A DNA stretch of 64,000 nucleotides from Holophagales bacterium (GTDB taxonomy: Bacteria > Acidobacteriota > Thermoanaerobaculia > Multivoradales > JAGPDF01). The translations under genes were made by a program, and so were the position numbers. Below, piece by piece: positions 37,363-47,065 of the stretch. The notes beneath the pieces are model-generated. The model was not told the DNA's origin, did no database searches, and was given only the letters and a program-made list of their open reading frames with translations. The stretch covers positions 186,001 to 250,000 of the forward strand of contig CP064972.1 in NCBI GenBank assembly GCA_016699405.1, in the 5' to 3' direction. Position 1 is the stretch's first letter. Every line of letters begins with the position of its first letter.

Positions 37363-39219
37363 ATGAACACCAGAGACCAGTTCGGCAGCTACCTGCTGCT
37401 CAAGAAGGTCGGCGAGGATGCCCTCGGCGAGACTTTCCGGGCCGGCAAGATCGGACGCCAGGGCGTCGAACGGGTCCTGCTGTTGCGGGTCTTCAACGGC
37501 CAGGGGCTCGACAGTGCCCGACTCGCCCAGCATCTCGCCACGGTGGGGCCGGCGCTGCAGGCGCTCAAGAGCCCGACCCTCGGGCTCTGTGTCGACTCCG
37601 GCCAGATCGGCGGCGTCCCCTTCGTCGCCTACGACTACATCTCCGGCAAGAGCCTCGCCGCGCTCCTCGAGCAGGCGCGCAAGAAGCACTCGCCCGTGCC
37701 GTTCGATCATGCGCTGCTGATCGCCGAGCGCGCCGCGATGGGTCTGTCGGTCGCCTACGAGACACGACTCGGCGACGAGCGGGTGCTGCACGGCTTCCTC
37801 GCCCCGCACCTGGTGATGATCTCCAACGAGGGCGAGACCCGGCTGCTGGGCTTCGAAGCCGCGGGGGGCCTGCGTGGCTCGGCGGCCCACCCGCTCCTGC
37901 GCGAGGCGTTCGGCCGCTACCTTTCCCCGGAGGTCCTCGCCGGGCAGCCGCGGCACAAGGCCGACGACGTCTACACGCTCGGTGCGCTCTTCTTCGAGCT
38001 GCTTACCGGGGAACGCATTCCGGCGGGATCCTCGGCCGTCCTCGCCGCCGCGGTCGATGCCGCGACGCTCGCCAACGAGGGCACGGCGCTCCCGGCGGGT
38101 CTGGCCGAGCTGCTCAAGCAGAGCTTCGTCCCCCGCGAACAGCGCATCGCCGATGCGCCGACCTGGCACAAGAGCCTCAGCAAGCAGATGGGCGACGGGC
38201 ACTACAACCCGACCACCTTCAACCTCGCGTTCTACATGCACAGCCTCTTCCGCGACGAGATCGACAAGGAGAGCCAGGAGATCGAGGTCGAGAAGACCAT
38301 CCAGCTCTCCGCCGAGCAGCTTCGGCCCGCGGCGCCGGCAGCGACCCCCGCCGCCGCCCCGGCGCGCTCCGTGGAAGAGGAGTTCGGTCTGACGACGCCC
38401 GAGAAGAAGGGGGGGATGTCGCCGGCGGTCCTCGGGGGCATCGCCGCTGCCTTGGTCGTCGCCGCAGTGGGCGGCTACATGGCATTCGGTCGCGGGAGCG
38501 CCCCGCCCCCGGCAGCGACGCCGGCGGCGCCTTCGGTCTCCGGCCCCTCTCCGGAGGAGATCCAGAAGCAGATCGAGCAGATGCTGGAGGAGAAGCTGAA
38601 GGCCCGCGAAGCCGGCCTGAAGACGCAGTACGACGACCAGATCAAGGCGATGAAGCTGCGCCTGGAAGAGGCCCAGAAGGCGGCCGCCGCCGATCAAGCC
38701 CGGCGCGGCGCCTCTGGCCCCGCGACCTATTCGCCGACCCAGGTCGCCAGTGCGACCACGGTGCCCACGGTTGCCGCGCCGATGGCGACCACGGTCCCGG
38801 CTGCGGCCGCCACCAGCGCGCCCGCGCCCGAGACACCGAGACCGACGCCGCCGCCCGCGACCTCCGTCGCTGCGGCGCCGTCGGCCGCCGCTCCGGCAGC
38901 GTCCCCAGCGAGTGACGTTCGGCCCGGCGACCTGGTGACGATGGGTCCGGGAGTCATCCCGCCGCGAACGATCAAGCTCGGAGCGCAGCGCTATCCTCCC
39001 GCCGCCCGGCGGATGAGCCGCGAGGCGACGGTCACCGTCCGCGTCCTGGTGGGCGAGAACGGCAAGGTGATCGACACCCAGGTGCCCTCCCGGGCCGGTC
39101 TCGGCTTCGACGAGGCCGCCCAGGACACCGCGCGCGAGACCACCTTCGTCCCGGCGACGAAGAACGGCGTGCCCGTCCGCATGTGGATGGAGCTGAAGAT
39201 CGCCTTCTCGCTCAAGTAG
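37363..39219 (+). CDS. protein-kinase-like (pseudokinase) - membrane span - coiled coil - TonB C-terminal domain fusion
   Basis: 618 residues from ATG 37363, with a strong GGAGG site. Residues 1-285 have a Ser/Thr kinase fold, but the catalytic motifs are lost: HGFLAPHL (143-150) in place of HRDLKPxN, LLGFEAAGG (161-169) in place of DFG, and no VAIK lysine in VERVLLLRVF. SPE (188-190) and DDVYTLGALFFELLTGE remain. A single membrane span (about 354-375) is followed by a charged coiled coil (about 397-445), a Pro/Ala/Thr linker and a TonB C-terminal domain (about 536-616; TIKLGAQRYPPAARRM, then VTVRVLVGENGKVID). It probably senses in the cytoplasm and contacts the periplasm or outer membrane. 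Function unknown. Confidence 0.85.
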   Translation: MNTRDQFGSYLLLKKVGEDALGETFRAGKIGRQGVERVLLLRVFNGQGLDSARLAQHLATVGPALQALKSPTLGLCVDSGQIGGVPFVAYDYISGKSLAALLEQARKKHSPVPFDHALLIAERAAMGLSVAYETRLGDERVLHGFLAPHLVMISNEGETRLLGFEAAGGLRGSAAHPLLREAFGRYLSPEVLAGQPRHKADDVYTLGALFFELLTGERIPAGSSAVLAAAVDAATLANEGTALPAGLAELLKQSFVPREQRIADAPTWHKSLSKQMGDGHYNPTTFNLAFYMHSLFRDEIDKESQEIEVEKTIQLSAEQLRPAAPAATPAAAPARSVEEEFGLTTPEKKGGMSPAVLGGIAAALVVAAVGGYMAFGRGSAPPPAATPAAPSVSGPSPEEIQKQIEQMLEEKLKAREAGLKTQYDDQIKAMKLRLEEAQKAAAADQARRGASGPATYSPTQVASATTVPTVAAPMATTVPAAAATSAPAPETPRPTPPPATSVAAAPSAAAPAASPASDVRPGDLVTMGPGVIPPRTIKLGAQRYPPAARRMSREATVTVRVLVGENGKVIDTQVPSRAGLGFDEAAQDTARETTFVPATKNGVPVRMWMELKIAFSLK

Positions 39220-39252
39220 CGGCGGGCGGCGGCGGGTCCTGGCAAGACAAGA

Positions 39253-39277
39253 GGGCCGGGGTGCGACACCCCGGCCC
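39253..39277. terminator. GC-rich hairpin between convergent genes
   Basis: GGGCCGGGGT (39253-39262) pairs perfectly with ACCCCGGCCC (39268-39277) around a 5-base loop. It is followed on the plus strand only by TTCGTG, so the U-tract is poor. The site lies between the kinase-TonB stop (39219) and the CsgG-like stop (39332), and could end both. Confidence 0.6.
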
Positions 39278-39331
39278 TTCGTGTCTGCGGCCGTCGGCCC
39301 CTCCCCGGGGAGGGTGCCGGCGGCGGCCTTC

Positions 39332-39952
39332 TCAGAGGTCGGCGGCCTTGATGCTCGCCGTGAGCTTCTGGATCACCGGCTTCATCACCTTGTCGAACAT
39401 GCGGTCGTCGTCGACGCCGCCGCCGAATCCGCCGACGAACACCTTCGAGCTCGACTCCTCACCGCGCGCCTCGTCCGCCCAGACGATCTCGCCGGTCTGG
39501 GTGTCGATGATGCGGGCGTTCATCGCCGCCACGAAGGTCTTCTTGCCCATCGAGAAGCTCGGCAGGCCGCCGATGCCGGGGGCGTGGACGTCGGTGCCGG
39601 TCTGGCCGTACTCGGTCACCGCGCCGGTGAGGAAGTACTGGCAGCCGAGCAGCTTTCCCGCCTTGACCGCGGTGGCCGGATCGATGTCGCCGCCGATCGA
39701 GAGGTTCTTCTCCTGCATCAACGCCGCGAGCTGCTCGCGGTCGATGACGCGGAACTTGCCGCTCTTGACCAATTCGGTGACGAACACGTCCTGCGCGGCG
39801 GCCGCGCCGCCGTGCCACCACCACTGGTTGTCCGCCTTGTTCTTGAACTCGAGCACCGCGATGCGGGGCTTGCCTTCTGCCGCCGTGGCGACGCTGGCCG
39901 CCGCGAGTCCGAGCAGCAGGACGCCGAGTCCGAGGGTGACGATTCGCTTCAT
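39332..39952 (-). CDS. CsgG/LpoB-like secreted protein
   Basis: 206 residues. A signal peptide (RIVTLGLGVLLLGLAAASVA) without a lipobox Cys is followed by a CsgG-like fold: KPRIAVLEFKNKAD, then DVFVTELVKSGKFRVIDREQ, AGKLLGCQYFLTGAVTEYG and VAAMNARIIDTQTGEIVWAD. CsgG forms curli secretion pores and LpoB activates penicillin-binding proteins; this version lacks the lipid anchor and the long CsgG insert, so it is closer in size to LpoB-like or FlgO-like proteins. It stands alone with an ACGGAGGAG site before the start. Role unknown. Confidence 0.75.
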   Translation of the reverse strand: MKRIVTLGLGVLLLGLAAASVATAAEGKPRIAVLEFKNKADNQWWWHGGAAAAQDVFVTELVKSGKFRVIDREQLAALMQEKNLSIGGDIDPATAVKAGKLLGCQYFLTGAVTEYGQTGTDVHAPGIGGLPSFSMGKKTFVAAMNARIIDTQTGEIVWADEARGEESSSKVFVGGFGGGVDDDRMFDKVMKPVIQKLTASIKAADL

Positions 39953-39968
39953 CTGGCTCCTCCGTTGG

Positions 39969-39982
39969 GTCCCTTGAGGGAC
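39969..39982. promoter_or_regulatory. short inverted repeat upstream of the CsgG-like gene
   Basis: GTCCCT-TG-AGGGAC, 16 to 30 bases upstream of the ATG on the minus strand. It may be a small hairpin in the leader or a protein site. No promoter was assigned. Confidence 0.3.
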
Positions 39983-40079
39983 ATTGGCTCACCTAGGGAA
40001 ACGTCACGCGGGCCCGCGAGGGGCCAAGCGTCGTTTCCTGATCCGGTTAGCAATCGACGTGCCGGAGGGGATGATACCA

Positions 40080-40108
40080 GGGGGGCCCCGCGAGGGGGCC
40101 CCCTTTTT
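40080..40108. terminator. G/C-block hairpin with plus-strand T-tract
   Basis: GGGGGCCCC pairs with GGGGCCCCC across a 5-base loop (90-94), followed by TTTTT (40104-40108) on the plus strand. The genes on both sides are minus-strand: it lies just beyond the maeB stop. It thus has a good intrinsic-terminator form only for plus-strand (antisense) transcripts; for maeB it offers a hairpin preceded by an A-tract but no U-tract after it. Confidence 0.55.
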
Positions 40109-40120
40109 CGGTGGAGAGGA

Positions 40121-42400
<2,280 letters not shown>

Positions 42401-42496
42401 GGACAGAGTGTAGGCCGCCGGGCGGCCGCCGACGCCCACCCTTTCCGGTAGGTCGCGGCGACGACCGCGCCGGCCGGCGGGTCCGGGCCCGGCGGT

Positions 42497-42724
42497 CTAC
42501 CCGCCCTGCTCGTTCGCGAAGGACTCGAGGTAGCCGCAGCGGCTACAGCGGGCGGTGACGACCGGCAGGCGGCGGCGTCCCCGGAGCTTGAGCGCGCGGA
42601 ACCAGTAGCGCTCGACCTTCCCCTCGATCCATTGCTGGGGACTCGGCGAGTTGTGGTGCCGGTAGTCGAGGATGAACCCTTCGTTCATCAGCGAATTGCA
42701 TTTCGGACAACGGTTGTCGTTCAT
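42497..42724 (-). CDS. small zinc-ribbon protein
   Basis: 75 residues from ATG 42724, preceded by CTGAGG. A GTG at 42766 that overlaps the previous stop (GTGA) is an alternative, with 14 more residues. Two Cys pairs form a treble-clef/zinc ribbon: CPKCNSLMNEGFI and CSRCGYLESFA. Between them is a tryptophan-containing stretch (WIEGKVERYWFRALKL). Function unknown. It is the third gene of a small SPFH-RHH-zinc ribbon set. Confidence 0.75.
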   Translation of the reverse strand: MNDNRCPKCNSLMNEGFILDYRHHNSPSPQQWIEGKVERYWFRALKLRGRRRLPVVTARCSRCGYLESFANEQGG

Positions 42725-42762
42725 GGTCCTCAGGATCTCCCTCGCGGCGGTGCCGCGCGCGG

Positions 42763-42978
42763 TCACTCCTCCCGGCTGGGGTCGAGGTCGTTTGCGGAGT
42801 CCACCGCCTTCCCGGGCGAGGCCGGCTCACCCGGGAAGCGGTTGGTCTCCACCAGGGCCCGGCGGAGCAGGTACTCGATCTGCGCGTTCAGACTGCGCAG
42901 ATCGGAGGCGGCCCAGCGCTGCAGAGCGTCGTGGACACGAGGGTCCAACCGCAGCAGGAACGCCTTCCGCTCCACCAT
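42763..42978 (-). CDS. ribbon-helix-helix (Arc-like) protein
   Basis: 71 residues. RKAFLLRLDPRVHDALQRWA and then SLNAQIEYLLRRAL form an Arc/MetJ-type ribbon-helix-helix DNA-binding fold, as in Arc-family repressors. The C-terminal 25 residues are variable and acidic. There is no toxin gene beside it. It lies between an SPFH protein and the zinc ribbon, so a role as an operon regulator is likely; this is inference. Confidence 0.78.
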   Translation of the reverse strand: MVERKAFLLRLDPRVHDALQRWAASDLRSLNAQIEYLLRRALVETNRFPGEPASPGKAVDSANDLDPSREE

Positions 42979-42990
42979 CCTCGCCTCCGC

Positions 42991-43863
42991 TCAGCCCGAG
43001 TAGAGGGTGCCGGCGTTGACGACGGGGCTCGCGGCGCGATCGCTGCAAAGCACGACGAGGAGGTTGGAGACCATCGCCGCCTTGCGCTCTTCGTCGAGCT
43101 GCACGACCTTGCGCTCGGAGAGCCGCTCGAGCGCCATCTCGACCATGCCGACCGCTCCGTCGACGATCAGTCGGCGCGCCGCGATGATGGCGCTCGCCTG
43201 CTGGCGCTGCAGCATGGCGTGGGCGATTTCCTGGGCGTAGGCGAGGTGGCTGATCCGGGCCTCCTGGACCTGAACGCCCGCCTGCGCCAGGCGCTCCTGG
43301 ATCTCCGCGCAGAGCTGCTCGGCGACGACCGCAGTCGACCCGCGCAGCGAGGTCTCCCCTTCACCGTGAGCATCGTAGGAGTAGCGCGTGCTCAGGTTGC
43401 GCAGCGCCGATTCGCTCTGGACGTGGACGAAGTTCTCGTAATTGTCGACCTGGAAGACGGCCTCGGCCGTGTCGACCACCCGCCAGACGACGACCGCGGC
43501 GATCTCGATCGGGTTGCCGTCGTGGTCGTTCACCTTGAGGCGCTGGGTCTCGAAGTTGCGCACGCGCAGCGAGACGGCCCGCTTCGAGTAGAAGGGGTTC
43601 GCCCAGCGCAGCCCGGGGGTGCGAGCCGTGCCGCGGTACGAACCGAACAGCGTCAGCACCCGGCCCTGGTTGGGCTCGACCATGAAGAAGCCGAGAAGCA
43701 GGACGAAAACCACCAGACCGAAGACGAGCCAGCCCACCGCGATGCCCGCCTCGTGGGCGCGACCGGCCATCACGAGCCCCCAGACGGCGACCGCCTCGGC
43801 AGCCAGGAGCAGGGGGAGCATGGCGAGTCCATTCGCGGCTTCGATTGACTTCTCACGCAGCAT
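42991..43863 (-). CDS. SPFH/band-7 domain membrane protein
   Basis: 290 residues. Two N-terminal hydrophobic segments (about 13-34 and 40-62) and then the SPFH domain: MVEPNQGRVLTLFGSYRGTA, PGLRWANPFYSKRAVSLRVR and NGNPIEIAAVVVWRV-like sequence (here DGNPIEIAAVVVWRV), then ALRNLSTRYSYD and GVQVQEARISHLAYAQEIAH. SPFH proteins oligomerise into membrane cages or microdomains and often hold a protease or other partner. It has a near-perfect AAAGGAGG ribosome site and its own promoter. The next two genes are an RHH protein and a zinc ribbon. Confidence 0.9.
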   Translation of the reverse strand: MLREKSIEAANGLAMLPLLLAAEAVAVWGLVMAGRAHEAGIAVGWLVFGLVVFVLLLGFFMVEPNQGRVLTLFGSYRGTARTPGLRWANPFYSKRAVSLRVRNFETQRLKVNDHDGNPIEIAAVVVWRVVDTAEAVFQVDNYENFVHVQSESALRNLSTRYSYDAHGEGETSLRGSTAVVAEQLCAEIQERLAQAGVQVQEARISHLAYAQEIAHAMLQRQQASAIIAARRLIVDGAVGMVEMALERLSERKVVQLDEERKAAMVSNLLVVLCSDRAASPVVNAGTLYSG

Positions 43864-43885
43864 TGGGTCCTCCTTTCACGGGCGT

Positions 43886-43913
43886 ATGATATCACTACGC
43901 TAGCGAAACGCAA
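43886..43913 (-). promoter_or_regulatory. candidate sigma-70-type promoter of the SPFH operon
   Basis: On the minus strand, TTGCGT (43913-43908) and TATCAT (43891-43886) are 16 bp apart. TATCAT matches the -10 consensus at 5 of 6 positions, and the ATG at 43863 is about 22 bp further on. A TATGAT overlapping on the plus strand could serve the divergent dehydrogenase. Confidence 0.5.
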
Positions 43914-44016
43914 GTACCCCCCCTCGTCGGCTCTCCTTCCCTCGGGGCTCCCGTGCTACCTTGACGGCGGACCCTGGGGAGGGTGCCCCGCCCTTCCGAT
44001 TTTGCGGAGAGCTGCC

Positions 44017-45381
44017 ATGCCGATCGCCTCGGTCAATCCGGCCACCGGCGAGACGTTCGCCACCTTTTCACCGCACACTGCCGAGGAGGTGGAGGGCTGC
44101 CTGGCGCGGGCCGCCGCCGCCTTCCGGACCTGGCGGGCTCGCCCCGTCGTCGAGCGGACCGCCGTCGTCGCGGCGGCCGCCGAAGTCCTCGCCGCCGAGC
44201 GGGAGCGGCTTGCGCGTCTGATGACGCTCGAGATGGGCAAACCGATCGCCGCCTCGCTCGCCGAGGTCGACAAGTGCGCCCTCGCCTGCCGCTACTACGC
44301 GAACCAGGGCGCGCAGATGATCGCCCCCGAGGCTGCCGAGAGCGACGGGCGGCGCGCGTTCGTTCGGTTCGACCCGCTCGGCCCGGTTCTGGCCGTGATG
44401 CCTTGGAACTTCCCGCTCTGGCAGGTCTTCCGCTTCGCCGCTCCGGCGCTGGTCGCCGGCAATGTCGGCCTGCTCAAACACGCCTCGAACGTGCCTCAAG
44501 CGGCGCTCGCCATCGAGGAGGTCTTCCGCCGCGCCGGCGCCCCCGAGGGTGTCTTCCAGACGCTGCTCATCGAAGCGTCGCGTGTCGCCCCGCTGATGGC
44601 CGATCCGCGTGTCGTTGCCGCCACGTTGACCGGCAGCGAGCCGGCAGGAGCGAGCCTCGCCCAGGCGGCTGGCCGCGCGCTGAAGAAGGTCGTCCTCGAG
44701 CTCGGCGGCAGCGACCCGTTCCTCGTCCTGCCGAGCGCCGACCTCGATCGGGCGGTGAGCACGGCGGTGGCCGCCCGAGTGATCAACAACGGCCAGTCCT
44801 GCATCGCCGCGAAGCGGTTCATCGTCCATCGCGCTGTCAGTGCGAGCTTCACCGAGCGCTTTCGAGCGCAGATGGCCGCCTTGAAGGTCGGCGACCCGCT
44901 GGACCCGTCCACCGACGTCGGCCCGCTCGCCACCCCGGCGATTCTCGAGGAGCTCGACGATCAGGTTCGTCGCACCGTCGCGGCGGGCTCCCGCCTGGAG
45001 CTCGGGGGACGACGCCTCGAACGTCCCGGGAACTTCTATGCGCCGACGGTGCTCACCGACGTTCCGCGCGACAGCGCGGCGGCACGCGAAGAGCTGTTCG
45101 GTCCGGTGGCACCGATCCTCGTCGTCGACTCTCTCGACGAGGCGATCGAGCTCGCCAATGGCACGGAGTTCGGCCTCGGAGCCGCGGCGTTCACCCGCGA
45201 CCCGGCGGAACAGGAGCGCCTGGCCGTCGAGATCGAGGCCGGCTCGGTCTTTCTGAACGGCATGGTGAAGAGCGACCCGCGGCTCCCGTTCGGTGGCATC
45301 AAGCGCTCGGGCTTCGGCCGCGAGCTGGCCACCTGGGGGCTGCGCGAGTTCGTGAACGTGAAGACGGTCTGGATGGGCTGA
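44017..45381 (+). CDS. NAD(P)-dependent succinate-semialdehyde dehydrogenase-like aldehyde dehydrogenase
   Basis: 454 residues from ATG 44017, preceded by GCGGAGAG. ALDH motifs: VMPWNFPLWQVFRFAAPAL, LTGSEPAGASLAQAAG, LELGGSDPFLVL (general base Glu228) and NNGQSCIAAKRFIV (catalytic Cys262), then EELFGPVAPIL and LPFGGIKRSGFGREL. The LEMGKPIAASLAEVDKCA pattern is typical of GabD/Sad enzymes that oxidise succinate semialdehyde to succinate. No GABA transaminase is in the window, so the aldehyde used is not proven. Confidence 0.88.
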   Translation: MPIASVNPATGETFATFSPHTAEEVEGCLARAAAAFRTWRARPVVERTAVVAAAAEVLAAERERLARLMTLEMGKPIAASLAEVDKCALACRYYANQGAQMIAPEAAESDGRRAFVRFDPLGPVLAVMPWNFPLWQVFRFAAPALVAGNVGLLKHASNVPQAALAIEEVFRRAGAPEGVFQTLLIEASRVAPLMADPRVVAATLTGSEPAGASLAQAAGRALKKVVLELGGSDPFLVLPSADLDRAVSTAVAARVINNGQSCIAAKRFIVHRAVSASFTERFRAQMAALKVGDPLDPSTDVGPLATPAILEELDDQVRRTVAAGSRLELGGRRLERPGNFYAPTVLTDVPRDSAAAREELFGPVAPILVVDSLDEAIELANGTEFGLGAAAFTRDPAEQERLAVEIEAGSVFLNGMVKSDPRLPFGGIKRSGFGRELATWGLREFVNVKTVWMG

Positions 45382-45422
45382 GCCTCCGGAGGCTCGCGTC
45401 GCAACGCGAACCCGCCGGAGGC
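45382..45422. terminator. composite hairpin between convergent genes
   Basis: GCCTCCGG (45382-45389) pairs with CCGGAGGC (45415-45422). Inside it, TCGCGT (45394-45399) pairs with ACGCGA (45404-45409) around a CGCA loop. No T-tract follows. It begins directly after the dehydrogenase stop and is convergent with the ExbD gene, so it may act as a bidirectional terminator or processing stop. Confidence 0.5.
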
Positions 45423-45462
45423 TCTCCTCACCGTCGAGGGACCCGCCCGCCTGCCGCTGGCG

Positions 45463-45876
45463 TCAGTGCGCGAGATCGTCGAGGACGATCCCGAGATTCG
45501 TTGCGCCAGCCGCCCGGCAACGATCCATGAACTGCATGACGCGTTCGTACTGAATCTTGCCGTCGGCGGCGAAGAACACCAGCTTCGACTCGCGGCCCTT
45601 CGTCAGCTCGCGGACCCGCCGGTCGAACTCGGACTCCGAGACGACGTCCTTGTTGATGTAGATGCGACCGTCGTCGTCGAGCCGCAGGATGAGCTGATCG
45701 GTCGCCGGGGTCGGCACCTGCGTCTTGACCTCGGGCGGCACCGTCGCCGTGTAGCCCATCTGCATCAACGGCGTGACCACCATGAAGATGATCAGCAGCA
45801 CGAGCACGACATCGACGAGCGGCGTCACGTTGATCTCGGCCTTGACGCCGCCGCCACCACCTACGCTCATGCCCAT
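45463..45876 (-). CDS. exbD: ExbD/TolR-family biopolymer transport protein
   Basis: 137 residues. Short cytoplasmic N-terminus, one span with the proton-relay Asp (EINVTPLVDVVLVLLIIFMV) and a periplasmic domain (VSESEFDRRVRELTKGRESK, then ADGKIQYERVMQFMDRCRAA). ExbD couples the proton gradient to TonB with ExbB. It is the second of two ExbD genes in this operon and the last gene before the convergent dehydrogenase. Confidence 0.92.
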   Translation of the reverse strand: MGMSVGGGGGVKAEINVTPLVDVVLVLLIIFMVVTPLMQMGYTATVPPEVKTQVPTPATDQLILRLDDDGRIYINKDVVSESEFDRRVRELTKGRESKLVFFAADGKIQYERVMQFMDRCRAAGATNLGIVLDDLAH

Positions 45877-45910
45877 GGCGTGGCTCCTTTCGTGCGGAGG
45901 GAGGAACGGC

Positions 45911-46363
45911 TCACGAATGACCTCCCGCGCCGCTCTTGTCCTCCTTGAGGGTGACGAGGCCCACGCCGGTGAAACCGACCTTGTTGAGCTGCTTCATCAC
46001 CTTCTGGACATCCTTGTACTGGAGGCGCTTGTCGCCTTTGATCACCAGGTTCTTCTCCGGCGTGAGGCGGTACATCTCGGCGAACGTGGCCTCGAGCTGG
46101 TCGTTGGGGATCCAGTCCTTGCCGATGAACACCTTGCCGTCGCTCTTGACGGCGATGTCCACCTGCTTGGCGCCTTCCGGCATCTTCTCCGGCTCGGTGG
46201 TCGTCGGCAGAGCGACGTCCACGCCCTTCTGCAGCATGGGTGTGACCACCATGAAGATGATCAGCAGCACCAGGCAGACGTCGACGAGCGGCGTGACGTT
46301 GATGTCGGACTTGACCGCCGCCTCTCCGGATCCGGGCTTCGAGCTAGCGACTCCCATTGACAT
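45911..46363 (-). CDS. exbD: ExbD/TolR-family biopolymer transport protein (second paralogue)
   Basis: 150 residues. One span with the key Asp (SDINVTPLVDVCLVLLIIFM) and a periplasmic domain (EKNLVIKGDKRLQYKDVQKV). It differs from the ExbD at 45463 mainly in the periplasmic loop. It overlaps the end of exbB by 20 bp; GAAGG about 9 bp before ATG 46363 supports this start, though a second ATG six bases on is possible. Two ExbD forms may make mixed complexes. Confidence 0.92.
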   Translation of the reverse strand: MSMGVASSKPGSGEAAVKSDINVTPLVDVCLVLLIIFMVVTPMLQKGVDVALPTTTEPEKMPEGAKQVDIAVKSDGKVFIGKDWIPNDQLEATFAEMYRLTPEKNLVIKGDKRLQYKDVQKVMKQLNKVGFTGVGLVTLKEDKSGAGGHS

Positions 46364-47036
46364 TGGAGGAACCCTTCTTGATGAAGAAGTCGATCAGCTC
46401 CGAGCCGGAGTTGGTCATCTCGATCTGGATCCGCTCGAGGGTGTTCGTGAAGTAGTTGAACATCCAGGCGGCCGGAATGGCCACGAACAGACCGAGGGCG
46501 GTGGTAACGAGGGCTTCGGCGATACCGGCCGAAACCGCGCCGATGCCGCCCGAACCGGTCATCGCCATGCCGCGGAAGGCGTTGATGATGCCGATGACGG
46601 TGCCGAAGAGGCCGATGAACGGAGCCGTGGTGGCGATGGTCGCCAGGCCCGGGACGCCCTTGCGGAAGTCGGCGAAGGTGACGAGAGCCTCACGCTCGAT
46701 GGCGCGCTTGGCCGACTCGATGACGTCGTTGCCCGAGCGCCGATTCGTCGTCGTGTCGAGCTGGAACTCGATGAGCGCCGCCCGGGTGACGCGCGCCAGG
46801 TGGCTCGCCTGATGGTGCTTGCGCGAGGTGTCGAGCAGCTCCTGGATGCGGTCCTGACCGATCAGCTGCGTGGCGATCTTGGCGAAGGCGAGCGACTGCT
46901 GCTTGGCCTTCTTGTAGAAGAGGAGCCGCTCGATCGCGACGTACAACGACCAGACGGAAAGGCAGATCAACGCGATGACGACCCCCTTCGCGATGGGCGT
47001 CATCGACTGCCACAGTGCCAGCGGACCCATATCCAT
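46344..47036 (-). CDS. exbB: ExbB/TolQ/MotA-family proton channel protein
   Basis: 230 residues from ATG 47036. Three spans with the family core GVPGLATIATTAPFIGLFGT and VIGIINAFRGMA, then AGIAEALVTTALGLFVAIPA. ExbB forms the pentameric proton channel around ExbD and powers TonB. It lies 29 bp after tonB and overlaps exbD. Upstream in-frame codons extend into tonB and lack support. Confidence 0.93.
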   Translation of the reverse strand: MDMGPLALWQSMTPIAKGVVIALICLSVWSLYVAIERLLFYKKAKQQSLAFAKIATQLIGQDRIQELLDTSRKHHQASHLARVTRAALIEFQLDTTTNRRSGNDVIESAKRAIEREALVTFADFRKGVPGLATIATTAPFIGLFGTVIGIINAFRGMAMTGSGGIGAVSAGIAEALVTTALGLFVAIPAAWMFNYFTNTLERIQIEMTNSGSELIDFFIKKGSSNVNGSR

Positions 47037-47065
47037 ATCGTTTCTCCTTGGGGCGGTTCGAGCTC

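Noticed and set aside
40080..40108. Strong plus-strand terminator taken as evidence for an unseen plus-strand gene
   Set aside because: No plus-strand gene is found in 39230-40080. The hairpin lies at the 3' side of maeB and may simply be a symmetrical stem with an A-tract on the maeB side.
42763..42978. Antitoxin of a HicB or Arc-type toxin-antitoxin pair
   Set aside because: There is no toxin-like gene next to it. The neighbours are an SPFH protein and a zinc ribbon, so an operon regulator is more likely.
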